DNA from: Myxococcus xanthus
Lineage (GTDB): Bacteria > Myxococcota > Myxococcia > Myxococcales > Myxococcaceae
Reading direction: 5' to 3'
NCBI RefSeq assembly: GCF_900106535.1
Contig: NZ_FNOH01000007.1
Location: forward strand, 372,001-436,000
DNA: 64,000 nucleotides
Of this stretch, positions 1-8,784 are shown piece after piece. The notes under the pieces were generated by a model, which made no database searches, was not told the DNA's origin, and saw only the letters and a list, made by a program, of their open reading frames with translations. The translations under genes were made by a program, and so were the position numbers. How positions within the stretch are numbered: the first letter of the stretch is position 1; each line of letters opens with the position of its first letter.

Positions 1-1119
1 CGTGACTTTGTAGAAGCGGGCCACCTCGCGCTGGATGGCCTCCACGTCCACCGCGCTGTGGGCGGGGAGGATGTCGCGCAGCACCTGGGACGCGAAGTCC
101 TCCGTCACGGGCTGGCGCGTCAGGCTGTGCACCGCGGACAGCTTCACCAGCGCGCCTTCCAACTCGCGCACGTTCTTCTGGATGTGCTTGGCGATGAAGT
201 GCGCCACCGAGTCCGGCAGGTCCAGACCTTCGGCCACGGCCTTCTTCTGGAGGATGGCCACCCGCGTCTCGTAGGTGGGCTCGCGGATGTCCGTCATCAG
301 CCCCATGGCGAAGCGGCTGCGCAGCCGGTCCTCCAGGCCCGGAATCTCCGCGGGCACGGTGTCGCTGGTGAGGACGATGGCCTTGTTCATCTCGTAGAGC
401 GTGTTGAAGGTGTAGAAGAACTCCTTCTGCGTCTCCTCACGCTTGCCGAGGAACTGGATGTCGTCGAGGAGGAGCACGTCGCACTCCTCACGGAACTTCC
501 GGCGGAAGTCCCCCATGCGGTGCTCGCGGACGCTCTCCACGTACTCGTTGGTGAACTGCTCGCTGGAGAGGAACACCACGCGCTGGGATGGATCTCGCTC
601 CCAGATGAGGTTGCCCACTGCCTGGAGCAGGTGCGTCTTGCCCAGACCCGTGCCGCCGTAGATGTAGAGCGGGTTGTAGTGGTGGCCCGGCTTGTCGGCC
701 ACGGCCTGCGCCGCGGCGGCCGGGAGCTGGTTGCTGTCCGCCACCACGAAGGTGTCGAAGGTGAAGCGCGCGTTCAGCCGGCCCGGACGCGTGGCGCTCG
801 CCTTGACTGAGGGTGTGGGTGGAAAATGCGGGTCCGGCTCCAGGCCCTCCACTACCTCATAGGCGATGGAGGTCAGGCCCTCCCCCATCCGTGCGAGCTG
901 GACATCCAGCATGGGGCGGTAGTGGTCATCCACCCAGTCGCGGAAGAAGCGGTCCGGAACGCCCATCACCAGGGCACCGTCACGCACCTCCAGCGGGCGC
1001 ATCCGCTCCAGCCATCTCAGCGCGTAGTCGAACTTCTCCTGGCGGATGGCATCCAGCATCCGAGCCCAGAGAATTCCAGCACTTGGGAGGGGGGTAGCGG
1101 CTTGGGCGAGGGCGTTCAC
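1..1119 (-). CDS. dnaA: Chromosomal replication initiator DnaA (3' end outside window)
   Basis: DnaA binds DnaA boxes at oriC, opens the origin and loads the replicative helicase. The 373 codons present cover domain I (about residues 15-80), the variable linker II, and nearly all of the AAA+ domain III. The Walker A motif GGTGLGKT lies at about residues 155-162, followed by Walker B (LLLDDIQFL) and sensor 1 (a TLYEMNKAIVLTSD-type stretch). The reading stops at the window edge just before the domain IV helix-turn-helix that contacts the box. I chose the GTG at 1119-1117 (VNALAQAATP) because the residues that follow align with domain I; an internal ATG about 60 bases in would remove part of it. 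The gene is transcribed away from rpmH, and the region behind its start is a candidate origin segment. Confidence 0.93.
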   Translation of the reverse strand, partial: MNALAQAATPLPSAGILWARMLDAIRQEKFDYALRWLERMRPLEVRDGALVMGVPDRFFRDWVDDHYRPMLDVQLARMGEGLTSIAYEVVEGLEPDPHFPPTPSVKASATRPGRLNARFTFDTFVVADSNQLPAAAAQAVADKPGHHYNPLYIYGGTGLGKTHLLQAVGNLIWERDPSQRVVFLSSEQFTNEYVESVREHRMGDFRRKFREECDVLLLDDIQFLGKREETQKEFFYTFNTLYEMNKAIVLTSDTVPAEIPGLEDRLRSRFAMGLMTDIREPTYETRVAILQKKAVAEGLDLPDSVAHFIAKHIQKNVRELEGALVKLSAVHSLTRQPVTEDFASQVLRDILPAHSAVDVEAIQREVARFYKVT

Positions 1120-1366
1120 GCGGGACTCAAACGTGCAGGAGCAGGGGGAAAACGAGGCGTTCGGCGGTGCTAACAGACGGTTCCTGGTGGATCAAGCAAC
1201 CGGCCAAAACCGCCGTAGCCTCAAGGGTTTTTCCCAACACGGATGATCCGCAACGGACGTGCCAGCCCGGCCCGGTTGTGGATCATCCCCTCCCCTACCC
1301 CAAGGACTGGGGGACACCATCAGGTTGTTCACTCGCAGTGAATGGCCCGGTGGTTTCCTGCCCTGG
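1120..1366. other. dnaA upstream region, candidate oriC segment
   Basis: This 247-base gap between two minus-strand genes holds several 9-mers close to the DnaA box TTATCCACA or its complement TGTGGATAA. TGTGGATCA at 1277-1285 has one mismatch. TGATCCGCA at 1244-1252 and GGTGGATCA at 1186-1194 have two each. The region is less GC-rich than its surroundings, with short A and T runs near 1206-1240. This fits either the dnaA promoter under DnaA autoregulation or part of the replication origin. The sequence alone does not decide which, and a consensus box lies elsewhere, at 25659. Confidence 0.45.
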
Positions 1367-3235
1367 TCACGTCCCGAGCAGGCCTCGGATGCGCGTGTGG
1401 AGCTGGGCGTCAGGCACGTCCTGGGTGAGCAGGTGCTGGAGGAGCTGGCGCACCTCGGGTGCTCGCTGGAGGTAGGGCTCCACCACCGTCACCAGGGTGT
1501 GGTGGTTTTCCACGGGCACGCGGCCGGAGAGGGCCAGGTCGCGCAGTTGGCGCAGGGCCGATTCGTCCAGGTCCCGGCGGCCCAGCGCCGTCAGCGCGGA
1601 GGACTGCACGGGCGCGTCGGTGTCCTCGGTCATGGAGAGGAGCGTGCGCATGGCCTGGGGCGTCTGAATCTTCCGCAGCGCGCGGGCCGAGGCCCGGCGC
1701 ACCTGTGCGTCCGCGTCCTGGGCGTAGTGGGCGATGACGTCCACCTGCTCCTCCAGGCCCGCGTTGCCCAGCGCGAGCAGCAGGTGGGCCTTGTCCTCGG
1801 GCGTGCGCGCGGCGCGCAGCTCGGCCCCGAGCTGCTGGACGGCGGCCAGGGACTCCGCGTCCTGCTGCTGCCGGTAGAGGGCGCCGGCGGTGGCGCCCAG
1901 GGCGTAGGCGGTGGCCACGCGGGTGTCGTCACGGGCCGTGCGGTGGGTGCGTTCGATGAAGCGCACCGTGTCGGGGGTGGGGCTGGTCAGCAGCGACAGG
2001 CGGCTGAGCAACATGCCGTAGCCGGGCTCGGCCAGCGCCTGGGGGCTGGACAGGGCGCGCACCAGCGCCGTCTGCGCCTCCGGCGTGCCCGTGCCCGCCA
2101 GCAGGTCCAGCACCAGCGCCCGGCCCCGCGGCTTCAGGGTGGACTGCTGGAAGAAGTCGGCCAGCCGCGCACACAGCTCGGGCTGCTGCTCTAGCAGGCC
2201 CGTGGCTTGGAGGAGGAAGTGGTTGTGTTCCGGGAAGGTGCCGCCGTTGGCGTACTTCTCCATCAGCTCGAAGAAGCGCTCCGGGGTGAGCCCATCCACC
2301 TGCTGCTCCAGCATCCGCTCCCGCGCGTGGGCGTCCGTCACCAGTTCGCCCGGCGCGAGCTTTTGGAGCGGCGCGGCGGGCGCGGCGGAGGCCTGCGCCA
2401 CCACGAACCGGTCCCGCTTGCCGGGCTCCAGGCGGAGCTGGATGTGCGAGGTGGCGGTGGGTTCGCCGCCACCGGTCGGGCGGCGGAGCACCCGCTCTTC
2501 ACCGGAGAGCCGCTCCAGGACGCCGTCCGCGTCCAGCGTCATCTCGAAGCGCGAGTCCACCTCCACGGCGCCGCTGCCCGTGCCCATGCCGCGGGGCTCC
2601 GGGTAGGCCAGGCGCCGCTTGAGGATGCGCGCGGGCAGGGCGCCTTCGTCCAGCCGCGCGTACTCCGTGAGGGCCGTGCCTCGCGACGTCAGCTCCTCCA
2701 CCTGCCAGGTGGCGCCGTCGCGCAGCACCCACTGGAGCTCGCCGGCCAGCGTCTGCACGGTGTTCTTGAAGAGGGAGGGGTCTTCCTCCTGGAAGGAGAC
2801 GGCGCGCAGGGTGCCGTCGGCGTCCAGGTCCAGCAGGGCCTCGCGGCCGGTGAAGGTGGCCGCGACGGCCGCGGCGTCTGGCAGCAGCGCGTGGCCAAAC
2901 AGCTCGAGCGTGTGCTCGTGGAGGTTCTCCAGGCTCAGCCCCACGCGCAGGGCGGTGCCCTGCGCGGGGTGGCCGCGGAGGACCAGGTCTCCAACGAAGT
3001 GGGCCCGGCCCCCCATGGCGGTGGGTTTCTGTTGCGACCCGGCGAGGCGCACCTCGGTCCGGGCCGTGTAGTCCATGCGGTACGTCCGGCGCTCCCCCAC
3101 GGGGAAGTGGACGCGGAGGGGCGTCGCCGCTGGAGGCGCCCCGGTGACGGGGGCCTGGGTGTGGAAGAGCCAGGCGGCTCCCAGGAGCAGCAGTGCCAGC
3201 AGTGCACCGCCAGTGATGACCTTGCGTGCGTTCAT
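1367..3235 (-). CDS. Membrane-anchored or secreted HEAT-repeat protein, vitellogenin-N-like
   Basis: The 622-residue protein begins with a hydrophobic segment (residues about 8-24, GGALLALLLLGAAWLF), which is a signal anchor or uncleaved signal peptide. Residues 40-290 look beta-rich and carry phrases such as RVHFPVGERRTYRMDYTART and a repeated talk of Leu/Glu/Phe strands. From about 330 onward the sequence turns into helical HEAT-type repeats, for example near VRRASARALRKI and VQSSALTALGRR. A beta barrel followed by an alpha-helical solenoid is the arrangement of the vitellogenin N-terminal lipid-transfer module. That match is by impression of architecture, not by alignment. The gene lies 25 bases behind the secreted 808-residue gene, so the two are probably co-transcribed and may act together in the envelope. 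Function unknown. Confidence 0.75.
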   Translation of the reverse strand: MNARKVITGGALLALLLLGAAWLFHTQAPVTGAPPAATPLRVHFPVGERRTYRMDYTARTEVRLAGSQQKPTAMGGRAHFVGDLVLRGHPAQGTALRVGLSLENLHEHTLELFGHALLPDAAAVAATFTGREALLDLDADGTLRAVSFQEEDPSLFKNTVQTLAGELQWVLRDGATWQVEELTSRGTALTEYARLDEGALPARILKRRLAYPEPRGMGTGSGAVEVDSRFEMTLDADGVLERLSGEERVLRRPTGGGEPTATSHIQLRLEPGKRDRFVVAQASAAPAAPLQKLAPGELVTDAHARERMLEQQVDGLTPERFFELMEKYANGGTFPEHNHFLLQATGLLEQQPELCARLADFFQQSTLKPRGRALVLDLLAGTGTPEAQTALVRALSSPQALAEPGYGMLLSRLSLLTSPTPDTVRFIERTHRTARDDTRVATAYALGATAGALYRQQQDAESLAAVQQLGAELRAARTPEDKAHLLLALGNAGLEEQVDVIAHYAQDADAQVRRASARALRKIQTPQAMRTLLSMTEDTDAPVQSSALTALGRRDLDESALRQLRDLALSGRVPVENHHTLVTVVEPYLQRAPEVRQLLQHLLTQDVPDAQLHTRIRGLLGT

Positions 3236-3260
3236 GGGGCGTCTCCAGCAGGTACGGGGA

Positions 3261-5687
3261 TTACAGCAGGGAGCGGAGGTCGAGGAGGTCGACGTTGAAC
3301 GAGTGGTCGAACAACTTCACGTTCTCGGTGATGCCGTTCCAGCTCACGAGCGTCTCCTCGAACTCCGTTTCGAAGGGCCAGATGCCCACTTCCACGTAGG
3401 CGGAGATGCTGCCGGACAGGAAGGTGAAGCGCAGGTCGGAGTTCCCCTCCATGCGCAGCTTCACCCTGCCTCCGACCGGCGACAGCCAGACGTTGGCGTT
3501 GAGCGGGACGGCGGCGTGGACCAGTTGGAGGCGCCCCTTCACGCCCGCCTCGATGACGAAGAGGTCGACGCTCGCGTACAGCTCACCGTCCACCTGCGCG
3601 TAGGGCTGCACGTGTCCGGTGATGCCCACGCTCGTCACGCTGCACGCCGTGGTGCCCGTCACCTTGTGATCCGCCGACAACCCGTATTCGAGCCCCACCA
3701 CGCCGGCCACCTTGGCGCCGATCGTGACGGGGACCACCACGATGACGAAGGTGGCCTGCGCGCTCACCAGCGTGGCCTTCTTCTCCTGCTTGCCGGACAC
3801 GATGTTGAACTGGCCCAGCGTCAGGTTCTTGTGGATGTCCACCAGCGGCACGGTGTTGTCGAGCACGTCCAGGTCGATGTCCGCGCGCTTCTGCGTCACA
3901 TTCACCTGGGCGTTGATGAGGTTGGCGCTGATGCCCAGGGCGCTGCCGGTGGCGGTGAAGCTGCCCGTCACCTCCGGGGAGAGGCCGCAGTCGGGCGTGT
4001 TCTTCACGTTGTTGATGGCCACGGCCACCTGGTAGTTCGCGGTGGCGCCGAAGGTGTCATTGCCCAGGCTGTAGCTGTCACCGGACTCCCAGCGCAGGCG
4101 GGGCTGCGCCGTCTTCGGATCCAGCATGGGCCCCACCGTGGAGGACAGGGCGCGCATGTACTGGTCCCGTCGGGTGAAGTACGTCTCCAGGCGCGAGGGG
4201 CTCGTCGTGTAGTCCTGCGCGGGGTAGTTGACGGTGCCAATCTGCAGGGGCCTGGCCTTGAGGTCCGCGAAGTCGTCGCGGGTATAGGTCGAGCACTTCT
4301 GGAAGTCCTGCTCACGCGCGCCCTGGTAGAGGTTCATCACCCTGCGCGCGAAGCGCTTGGGCGACCAGTCGCAGGGAGCGGCGGCCTTGCCAATCTGGAA
4401 GTTGAGGCAGCCTTTCGCCTGGGCCTGCTGGAGCGCCGCTTCGATGACGGCATCCAGCGAGGCCAACTGGTAGAGCTGGGTGACGACCGGGTCCTGGGGC
4501 TCGTCGTCGTCCGTCAGGTTGCTGGACGTTTCCGGCTCGGCCTTCAGGAACCCTTGGATGGGCTGGTAGCGCCGGGCCAGCTCCACCTGGATGGAGCTGA
4601 CCAGGTCCTTGCGCTGCTGGACGAGCGCGGCGAACTCCTCCTGGAGCCGGTCCAGTTCGTACATCCGCTCATCCAGGACGTTGGCGTTGCGAATGGTGCT
4701 CATGCTTCGGTGCCACGCCCAGCTCTCGTTGTAGTAGCTGGCGCCGTTCGCCAGGGTGGACAGCGTCGCCTCGGGCAGGATGGTGCCGTAGAGGTTCAGC
4801 GGACGGTCCAGGTCCTTGAGCTCGATGAAGGCCACGCCCCTCCCGCCTGGAACCACGACCACCCGGTCCACGTTGCTGGCGCTGATGGTGACCTTGCCCT
4901 GTACGGGAGGCGGCACGGTGAAGAACTCGTTCTTCGGCGCGCCGGCGGGGAACTGGATGGCGGGTTGGATAGGGGTGCCGTCCTTGCCGCGCTGCACCGG
5001 GTCCGCAATCGAGCGGGTGCCAATGGCGGAGGCGGGCACGCTGCCGCCGCTGGGCGCCTGGGCGTAGGCGATGTCGAAGATTTTGCGGTAGTCGGTGCCC
5101 GCGGAGGAGATGGCGTCCTCGAAGACGCTGTAGTCGTAGTACTTCTCGTGGACGTACTCGCGGCAGGAGTCGACGGTGTTGCCGGAGTTGTTCCACGCGT
5201 TTCGCTGGGAGAGGCGCGCGAAGCGCATGAGGGTGGCCGTCTTGGTCGACGCGGGGAAGTAGGTCCGGTCGCGGTGCGCGGTGCCCAGCATGAAGCTGGA
5301 GAGGCCGCTCATGTAGCGGGCGTTCGGGTTCTCCTCGACGAAGGCCACGCTCTTGGTGGCGGCGTCTGGCGCAATCTCCTGGCCGCTCGCGTTGCGGGTG
5401 ATGGGCACCAGCACGGTGCGCTCGGGCAGGCTCGCCACGGCGTTCAGCGCGGCGTCGCGCACCAGGACGTTGCAGGCGGCGTTCGGGTTGGTCTTCGCCG
5501 CGCTCCGGGCCATGTTCGCGCAGAAGGTGACGGGGTTCTGGCACTCTTCGAGCGTGGGGACGTAGGAATTACAGAGGAGGATGGGGTTCAGCGGCGGGAG
5601 GACGGGGGGGAACGATTGGGCCAGGGCGGGCGCAGAGGACATGACAAGTCCGAGCACGACGACCTGAGGCCGCGTGAGCAACGACAT
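3261..5687 (-). CDS. Large secreted protein of unknown function
   Basis: The 808 residues begin with a clear signal peptide (MSLLTRPQVVVLGLVMSSAPALA, cleavage after ALA). No domain was recognised. The N-terminal 130 residues hold several cysteines (LLCNSYVP, TLEECQNP, VTFCANMAR, AACNVL) that could form disulphides. The middle contains a helical, possibly coiled-coil stretch around MYELDRLQEEFAALVQQRKDL. The last 250 residues are strand-like and alternate hydrophobic and polar residues, as in a beta-barrel or lipid-binding sheet. An AAAGG-type ribosome binding site precedes the ATG. It is the first gene of a pair with the HEAT-repeat gene 25 bases downstream. A role as cargo or partner of that protein is speculation. 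Confidence 0.75.
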   Translation of the reverse strand: MSLLTRPQVVVLGLVMSSAPALAQSFPPVLPPLNPILLCNSYVPTLEECQNPVTFCANMARSAAKTNPNAACNVLVRDAALNAVASLPERTVLVPITRNASGQEIAPDAATKSVAFVEENPNARYMSGLSSFMLGTAHRDRTYFPASTKTATLMRFARLSQRNAWNNSGNTVDSCREYVHEKYYDYSVFEDAISSAGTDYRKIFDIAYAQAPSGGSVPASAIGTRSIADPVQRGKDGTPIQPAIQFPAGAPKNEFFTVPPPVQGKVTISASNVDRVVVVPGGRGVAFIELKDLDRPLNLYGTILPEATLSTLANGASYYNESWAWHRSMSTIRNANVLDERMYELDRLQEEFAALVQQRKDLVSSIQVELARRYQPIQGFLKAEPETSSNLTDDDEPQDPVVTQLYQLASLDAVIEAALQQAQAKGCLNFQIGKAAAPCDWSPKRFARRVMNLYQGAREQDFQKCSTYTRDDFADLKARPLQIGTVNYPAQDYTTSPSRLETYFTRRDQYMRALSSTVGPMLDPKTAQPRLRWESGDSYSLGNDTFGATANYQVAVAINNVKNTPDCGLSPEVTGSFTATGSALGISANLINAQVNVTQKRADIDLDVLDNTVPLVDIHKNLTLGQFNIVSGKQEKKATLVSAQATFVIVVVPVTIGAKVAGVVGLEYGLSADHKVTGTTACSVTSVGITGHVQPYAQVDGELYASVDLFVIEAGVKGRLQLVHAAVPLNANVWLSPVGGRVKLRMEGNSDLRFTFLSGSISAYVEVGIWPFETEFEETLVSWNGITENVKLFDHSFNVDLLDLRSLL

Positions 5688-6120
5688 GTGGACACCTTTG
5701 TGTGGGGTTTGCGGAAGAACGGGCCTTCAAAAGGTCCTTCGCAAAAAAATGATGGTGTCTCTGGATGGGTATCCGCGACCCCCAGCGCTCTCAGTTATTG
5801 CGAGTCTGAGGCCGTTGGGCGCCCGGGCTGGCAGGCACTCACTCGAAAGAAGCGCCAGGGAAACAGACGTCCACGCTGTTCGCGGTTAGACTCCCGCCGC
5901 CGTGCGTTGGGCGGTGGTCGGCACCGTCAGTAGCACCCAAGCCTTCATGGCCCTACCTCAGGCGGTCCGATCGGGCCTCCGGGCGTGGGTTCCCGGGTGG
6001 GCCAGGGTGATCCAACGTTGACTTACCCTGGAAATGGGGGTACGGACCCGCCCCTTTCCCTAGTTCAGGTCGCGCCGGAGCGGTAGGAGGCGCCGCCGTC
6101 ATCACCAAGGAGTAAGAGCC
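5688..6120. promoter_or_regulatory. rpmH upstream region with candidate promoter and inverted repeat
   Basis: The 433-base gap separates divergent genes. TTGACT at 6018-6023 and TACGGA at 6041-6046 are 17 bases apart, a plausible sigma-70 type promoter for the rpmH-rnpA operon. A perfect 7-base inverted repeat, CCAGGGT at 6002-6008 with ACCCTGG at 6025-6031, brackets the -35 element and could be an operator. An AAGGAG ribosome binding site sits at about 6107-6112. No gene or DnaA box was found in the left part (5690-5990). Confidence 0.45.
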
Positions 6121-6273
6121 GTGTCCAAGCGCACGTACCAGCCGTCGAAGGTCCGCCGCAATCGCGCCCACGGGTTCCGCAAGCGGAACGCCACGAAGGG
6201 CGGCCGGGATGTCCTCAAGCGCCGTCGTGCGAAGGGTCGCAAGCGGCTCGTCGTGTCCGCTCCCAAGAAGTAA
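6121..6273 (+). CDS. rpmH: 50S ribosomal protein L34
   Basis: Fifty residues starting with GTG, preceded by AAGGAG. The protein is the typical small basic L34: an [18 protein letters not shown] start, then [17 protein letters not shown], ending in a lysine/arginine-rich tail. The family is usually 44-50 residues long. L34 binds 23S rRNA in the large subunit. It heads the rpmH-rnpA-yidD-yidC-khpB-mnmE block that many bacteria carry beside dnaA, and the stop is only 12 bases from the rnpA start. Confidence 0.97.
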   Translation: MSKRTYQPSKVRRNRAHGFRKRNATKGGRDVLKRRRAKGRKRLVVSAPKK

Positions 6274-6285
6274 GCGAGTTCGCGT

Positions 6286-6708
6286 GTGAGGGCCGAGGGT
6301 GCGACGCCGGGCCAGTCCCGCCCGGCAGACCAGCGCTTCCCCAAGGCCCTGCGCCTGCTTCAACGGCGCGAGTTCCTCGAGGTCCAGGAAGGCGGGCAGA
6401 AAGTCCCTTCGGACTGCCTCCTGGCCCTCGTGAAGCGCAATAGCCGACCGTACTCACGTGTTGGCCTGACCGTGTCGAGCAAGGTGGGCAACGCCGTCGT
6501 CCGAGCGCGCTTGAGGCGCGTCTTGCGGGAGCTTTTTCGGAAGCGCCGCATGCAATGGCCGTCAGGCCTGGACGTCGTCCTGGTGGCACGCTCCTCCGCG
6601 AAGGATGCTTCCTTTCCGGCGTTGTCGCGTGCCTTTGACGGTGTCACCCGTAAGCTGCAGCGACTGCCCCGCGCCGCGGAGACGAAGCCGAAGGAGCCGC
6701 CCAGATGA
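6286..6708 (+). CDS. rnpA: Ribonuclease P protein component
   Basis: The 140-residue basic protein is the protein subunit of RNase P, which helps the catalytic RNA remove 5' leaders from pre-tRNAs. The core [35 protein letters not shown] and VLRELFR matches the family. The usual RNR motif (GNAVxRNRxKR) is altered here to [11 protein letters not shown], keeping the arginines. The first 15 or so residues, beginning at the GTG, are an extension over most homologues, so translation could start slightly later. Its stop overlaps the yidD start by four bases, indicating translational coupling. Confidence 0.95.
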   Translation: MRAEGATPGQSRPADQRFPKALRLLQRREFLEVQEGGQKVPSDCLLALVKRNSRPYSRVGLTVSSKVGNAVVRARLRRVLRELFRKRRMQWPSGLDVVLVARSSAKDASFPALSRAFDGVTRKLQRLPRAAETKPKEPPR

Positions 6709-6923
6709 GCCCCCTGGCCTTCGTCATCTCGCTGCCCATCCGCTTCTACCGGAAGTTCCTCGGACCGCTGCTCCCCAAGGTGTGCCGGTTCCATCCCTCC
6801 TGCTCCACGTACGCCATGGAGGCGCTGGAGAAGCACGGCGGCCTCAAGGGGTCGTGGCTCACTCTCTGGCGGCTCGTGCGCTGCCAGCCCTTCCACCCCG
6901 GCGGTATCGACCCGGTGCCGTGA
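6705..6923 (+). CDS. yidD: YidD family membrane-protein insertion factor
   Basis: Seventy-two residues with the family hallmarks: a hydrophobic start ([20 protein letters not shown]), the conserved [15 protein letters not shown] segment, and the C-terminal [13 protein letters not shown]. YidD is a small peripheral membrane protein that assists YidC-mediated insertion. The ATG overlaps the rnpA stop (ATGA), and yidC begins 49 bases downstream, the standard gene order. Confidence 0.96.
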   Translation: MSPLAFVISLPIRFYRKFLGPLLPKVCRFHPSCSTYAMEALEKHGGLKGSWLTLWRLVRCQPFHPGGIDPVP

Positions 6924-6972
6924 CGAGGGGTTCCACCCATTGCCGCCCTCTCCCTCGTGGAGGGGGGAGTCT

Positions 6973-8784
6973 ATGAACGATCCGCTCTCGCCCCAGTCGA
7001 ACGATTCGCAGAAGCGACTGCTGGCGGCCCTGGCCCTCTCGTTCGCGGCCACTGCCGTCTACACCTTCTTCTTCGCGCCCACTCCGCCTCCGCCCGGCTC
7101 GGAAATCCCCGACGCGGGCGTGGTGGCCACGGCGCCCGCCGATGCCGGCACTCCCCCGGCCGTCCAGCCTCCCGAAGGCGGTACCGGGACGGGCGCCACC
7201 GCGGAGGCCCCGCCGCCTCCGGCGCGCAAGGTGGAGCTGCAGCGCGACGAGGCCACCTACGCCTTCTCCTCCGAGGGCGCCGGCCTCACCGCCGCCGTGC
7301 TCAAGGGCGCGAAGATGCGGGAGCAGCAGGAGCTCACCGTCACCCAGGGCTTCCAGAAGCTGTTCGGCAAGGAGATTCCCCCCGCGCCGCAGATGGACCT
7401 GGCGCGCCCCACCCCGGGCCAGCCGTTGCCCCTGGCCGTGTCCATCACCGGCGCCAGCCCGCTGCCCGCGGACCTGAACTACACCCTGGATGAAGGCGCC
7501 CCCGGCAACGCGGACGGCGTCACCTTCACCGGCCGCCGCGGACCGTGGGAGGTCGTGAAGACGGTCAAGTGGCCCATGGACGGGTTCGAGCTGAGCTACA
7601 CCCTCCAGGTGCGCAACACCTCCGGCCAGCCGCAGAGCGGCGAGCTGCAGGTGCACCACAACCGCGCCATCGACCCCAACTTCGAGCACGCGCCGTCCTT
7701 CTTCGGCGGCGTGGGCAACCTGAGCCGCTCCGCCTGCTGGGTGGGTGACAAGCTCCAGAAGATGAGCCCGGGCGACGACCACCCGGACGCCGAGGACACC
7801 CGCGGCCAGATTCAGTTCTTCGGCATCGACCAGCAGTACTTCCTGTCCGCGCTCTACCCGCTGGAAGGGCCGCGCGCCGGCTCGTGCTCCTTCGAGGCCA
7901 CGCCCACCCTGCGCAAGGTGACGGCGTCCTTCCCGATTACGGCCGCGCCGGGCGAGACGGTGACGCTGCGCTTCGGCGGTTACTTCGGCCCCAAGGATAC
8001 GGACCTGCTGGCCCAGGTGCCCGGTGCCTCGCTGCGCGCGGCCACCGGCCAGACGGACGCGACGTTCCACCCGCCGCTGGCGGAGACGGTGGACTTCGGC
8101 ATCTGGGCCGTCATCTGCAAGGTCCTGCTGTGGGTCATGAAGTTCTTCTACGGCGTCACCGGCAACTGGGGCGTGGCCATCATCCTGCTCACGGTGGTGG
8201 TGAAGCTCGTCCTGCTGCCCCTCACCTACCGCTCCATGGTCAGCATGGAAGAGGTGAAGAAGCTCCAGCCGCGCATGGAGGAGATCCGCAAGAAGCACGC
8301 GGACAACCGCGAGCAGCAGAACCTCGAAATCATGAAGCTGTACCAGGAGGCCAAGGTGAACCCGCTGGGCGGGTGTCTCCCCCTCCTCATCCAGATGCCG
8401 GTGTGGATTGCCCTGTTCACCGCGCTGCGCAACAGCTTCGACATCTACGGCGAGCCCTTCATCGGGCCCATCTGGCGTGACCTGACCTACAAGGACCCCA
8501 CGTACCTGTTGCCGCTGGCACTGGGCGTGTCCATGGTCATCACCCAGAAGATGCAGCCGCAGATGATGGATGCGACCCAGGCGAAGATCATGACCTGGTT
8601 CCTGCCCATCATCTTCACGCTGACGCTGCTCCAGTACCCGGCCGGCCTGTCGCTCTACATCTTCACGAACAACATCCTCTCCATCGCGCAGCAGTACGGC
8701 CTGCGGAAGTGGCTGGACCGGAACAAGCCCCAGACGGGCGGTGGGACGCCGGCGGTGGCCGGTGCGGGAGGCAGACGCAAGTGA
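6973..8784 (+). CDS. yidC: Membrane protein insertase YidC (Oxa1 family)
   Basis: The 603-residue protein inserts and folds inner-membrane proteins, alone or with Sec. An N-terminal transmembrane segment (KRLLAALALSFAATAVYTFFF) is followed by a Pro/Ala-rich linker and a large periplasmic beta domain to about residue 365. The Oxa1 core then begins (IWAVICKVLLWVMKFFYGV), with the conserved arginine in LPLTYRS, the amphipathic hairpin after it, and the NPLGGCLPLLIQMPVW segment. Five C-terminal membrane segments can be read. I prefer the ATG at 6973, right behind a GGAGGGGGGAG ribosome binding site, over an upstream ATG at 6940 that would add 11 residues before it. Confidence 0.96.
   Translation: MNDPLSPQSNDSQKRLLAALALSFAATAVYTFFFAPTPPPPGSEIPDAGVVATAPADAGTPPAVQPPEGGTGTGATAEAPPPPARKVELQRDEATYAFSSEGAGLTAAVLKGAKMREQQELTVTQGFQKLFGKEIPPAPQMDLARPTPGQPLPLAVSITGASPLPADLNYTLDEGAPGNADGVTFTGRRGPWEVVKTVKWPMDGFELSYTLQVRNTSGQPQSGELQVHHNRAIDPNFEHAPSFFGGVGNLSRSACWVGDKLQKMSPGDDHPDAEDTRGQIQFFGIDQQYFLSALYPLEGPRAGSCSFEATPTLRKVTASFPITAAPGETVTLRFGGYFGPKDTDLLAQVPGASLRAATGQTDATFHPPLAETVDFGIWAVICKVLLWVMKFFYGVTGNWGVAIILLTVVVKLVLLPLTYRSMVSMEEVKKLQPRMEEIRKKHADNREQQNLEIMKLYQEAKVNPLGGCLPLLIQMPVWIALFTALRNSFDIYGEPFIGPIWRDLTYKDPTYLLPLALGVSMVITQKMQPQMMDATQAKIMTWFLPIIFTLTLLQYPAGLSLYIFTNNILSIAQQYGLRKWLDRNKPQTGGGTPAVAGAGGRRK

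Noticed and set aside
3075..5933. 952-codon open frame on the plus strand over the secreted-protein gene
   Set aside because: It is antisense to a gene with signal peptide and good ribosome binding site; the long frame follows from high GC at codon positions. Its product is rich in His, Gly, Val, Arg without domain features.
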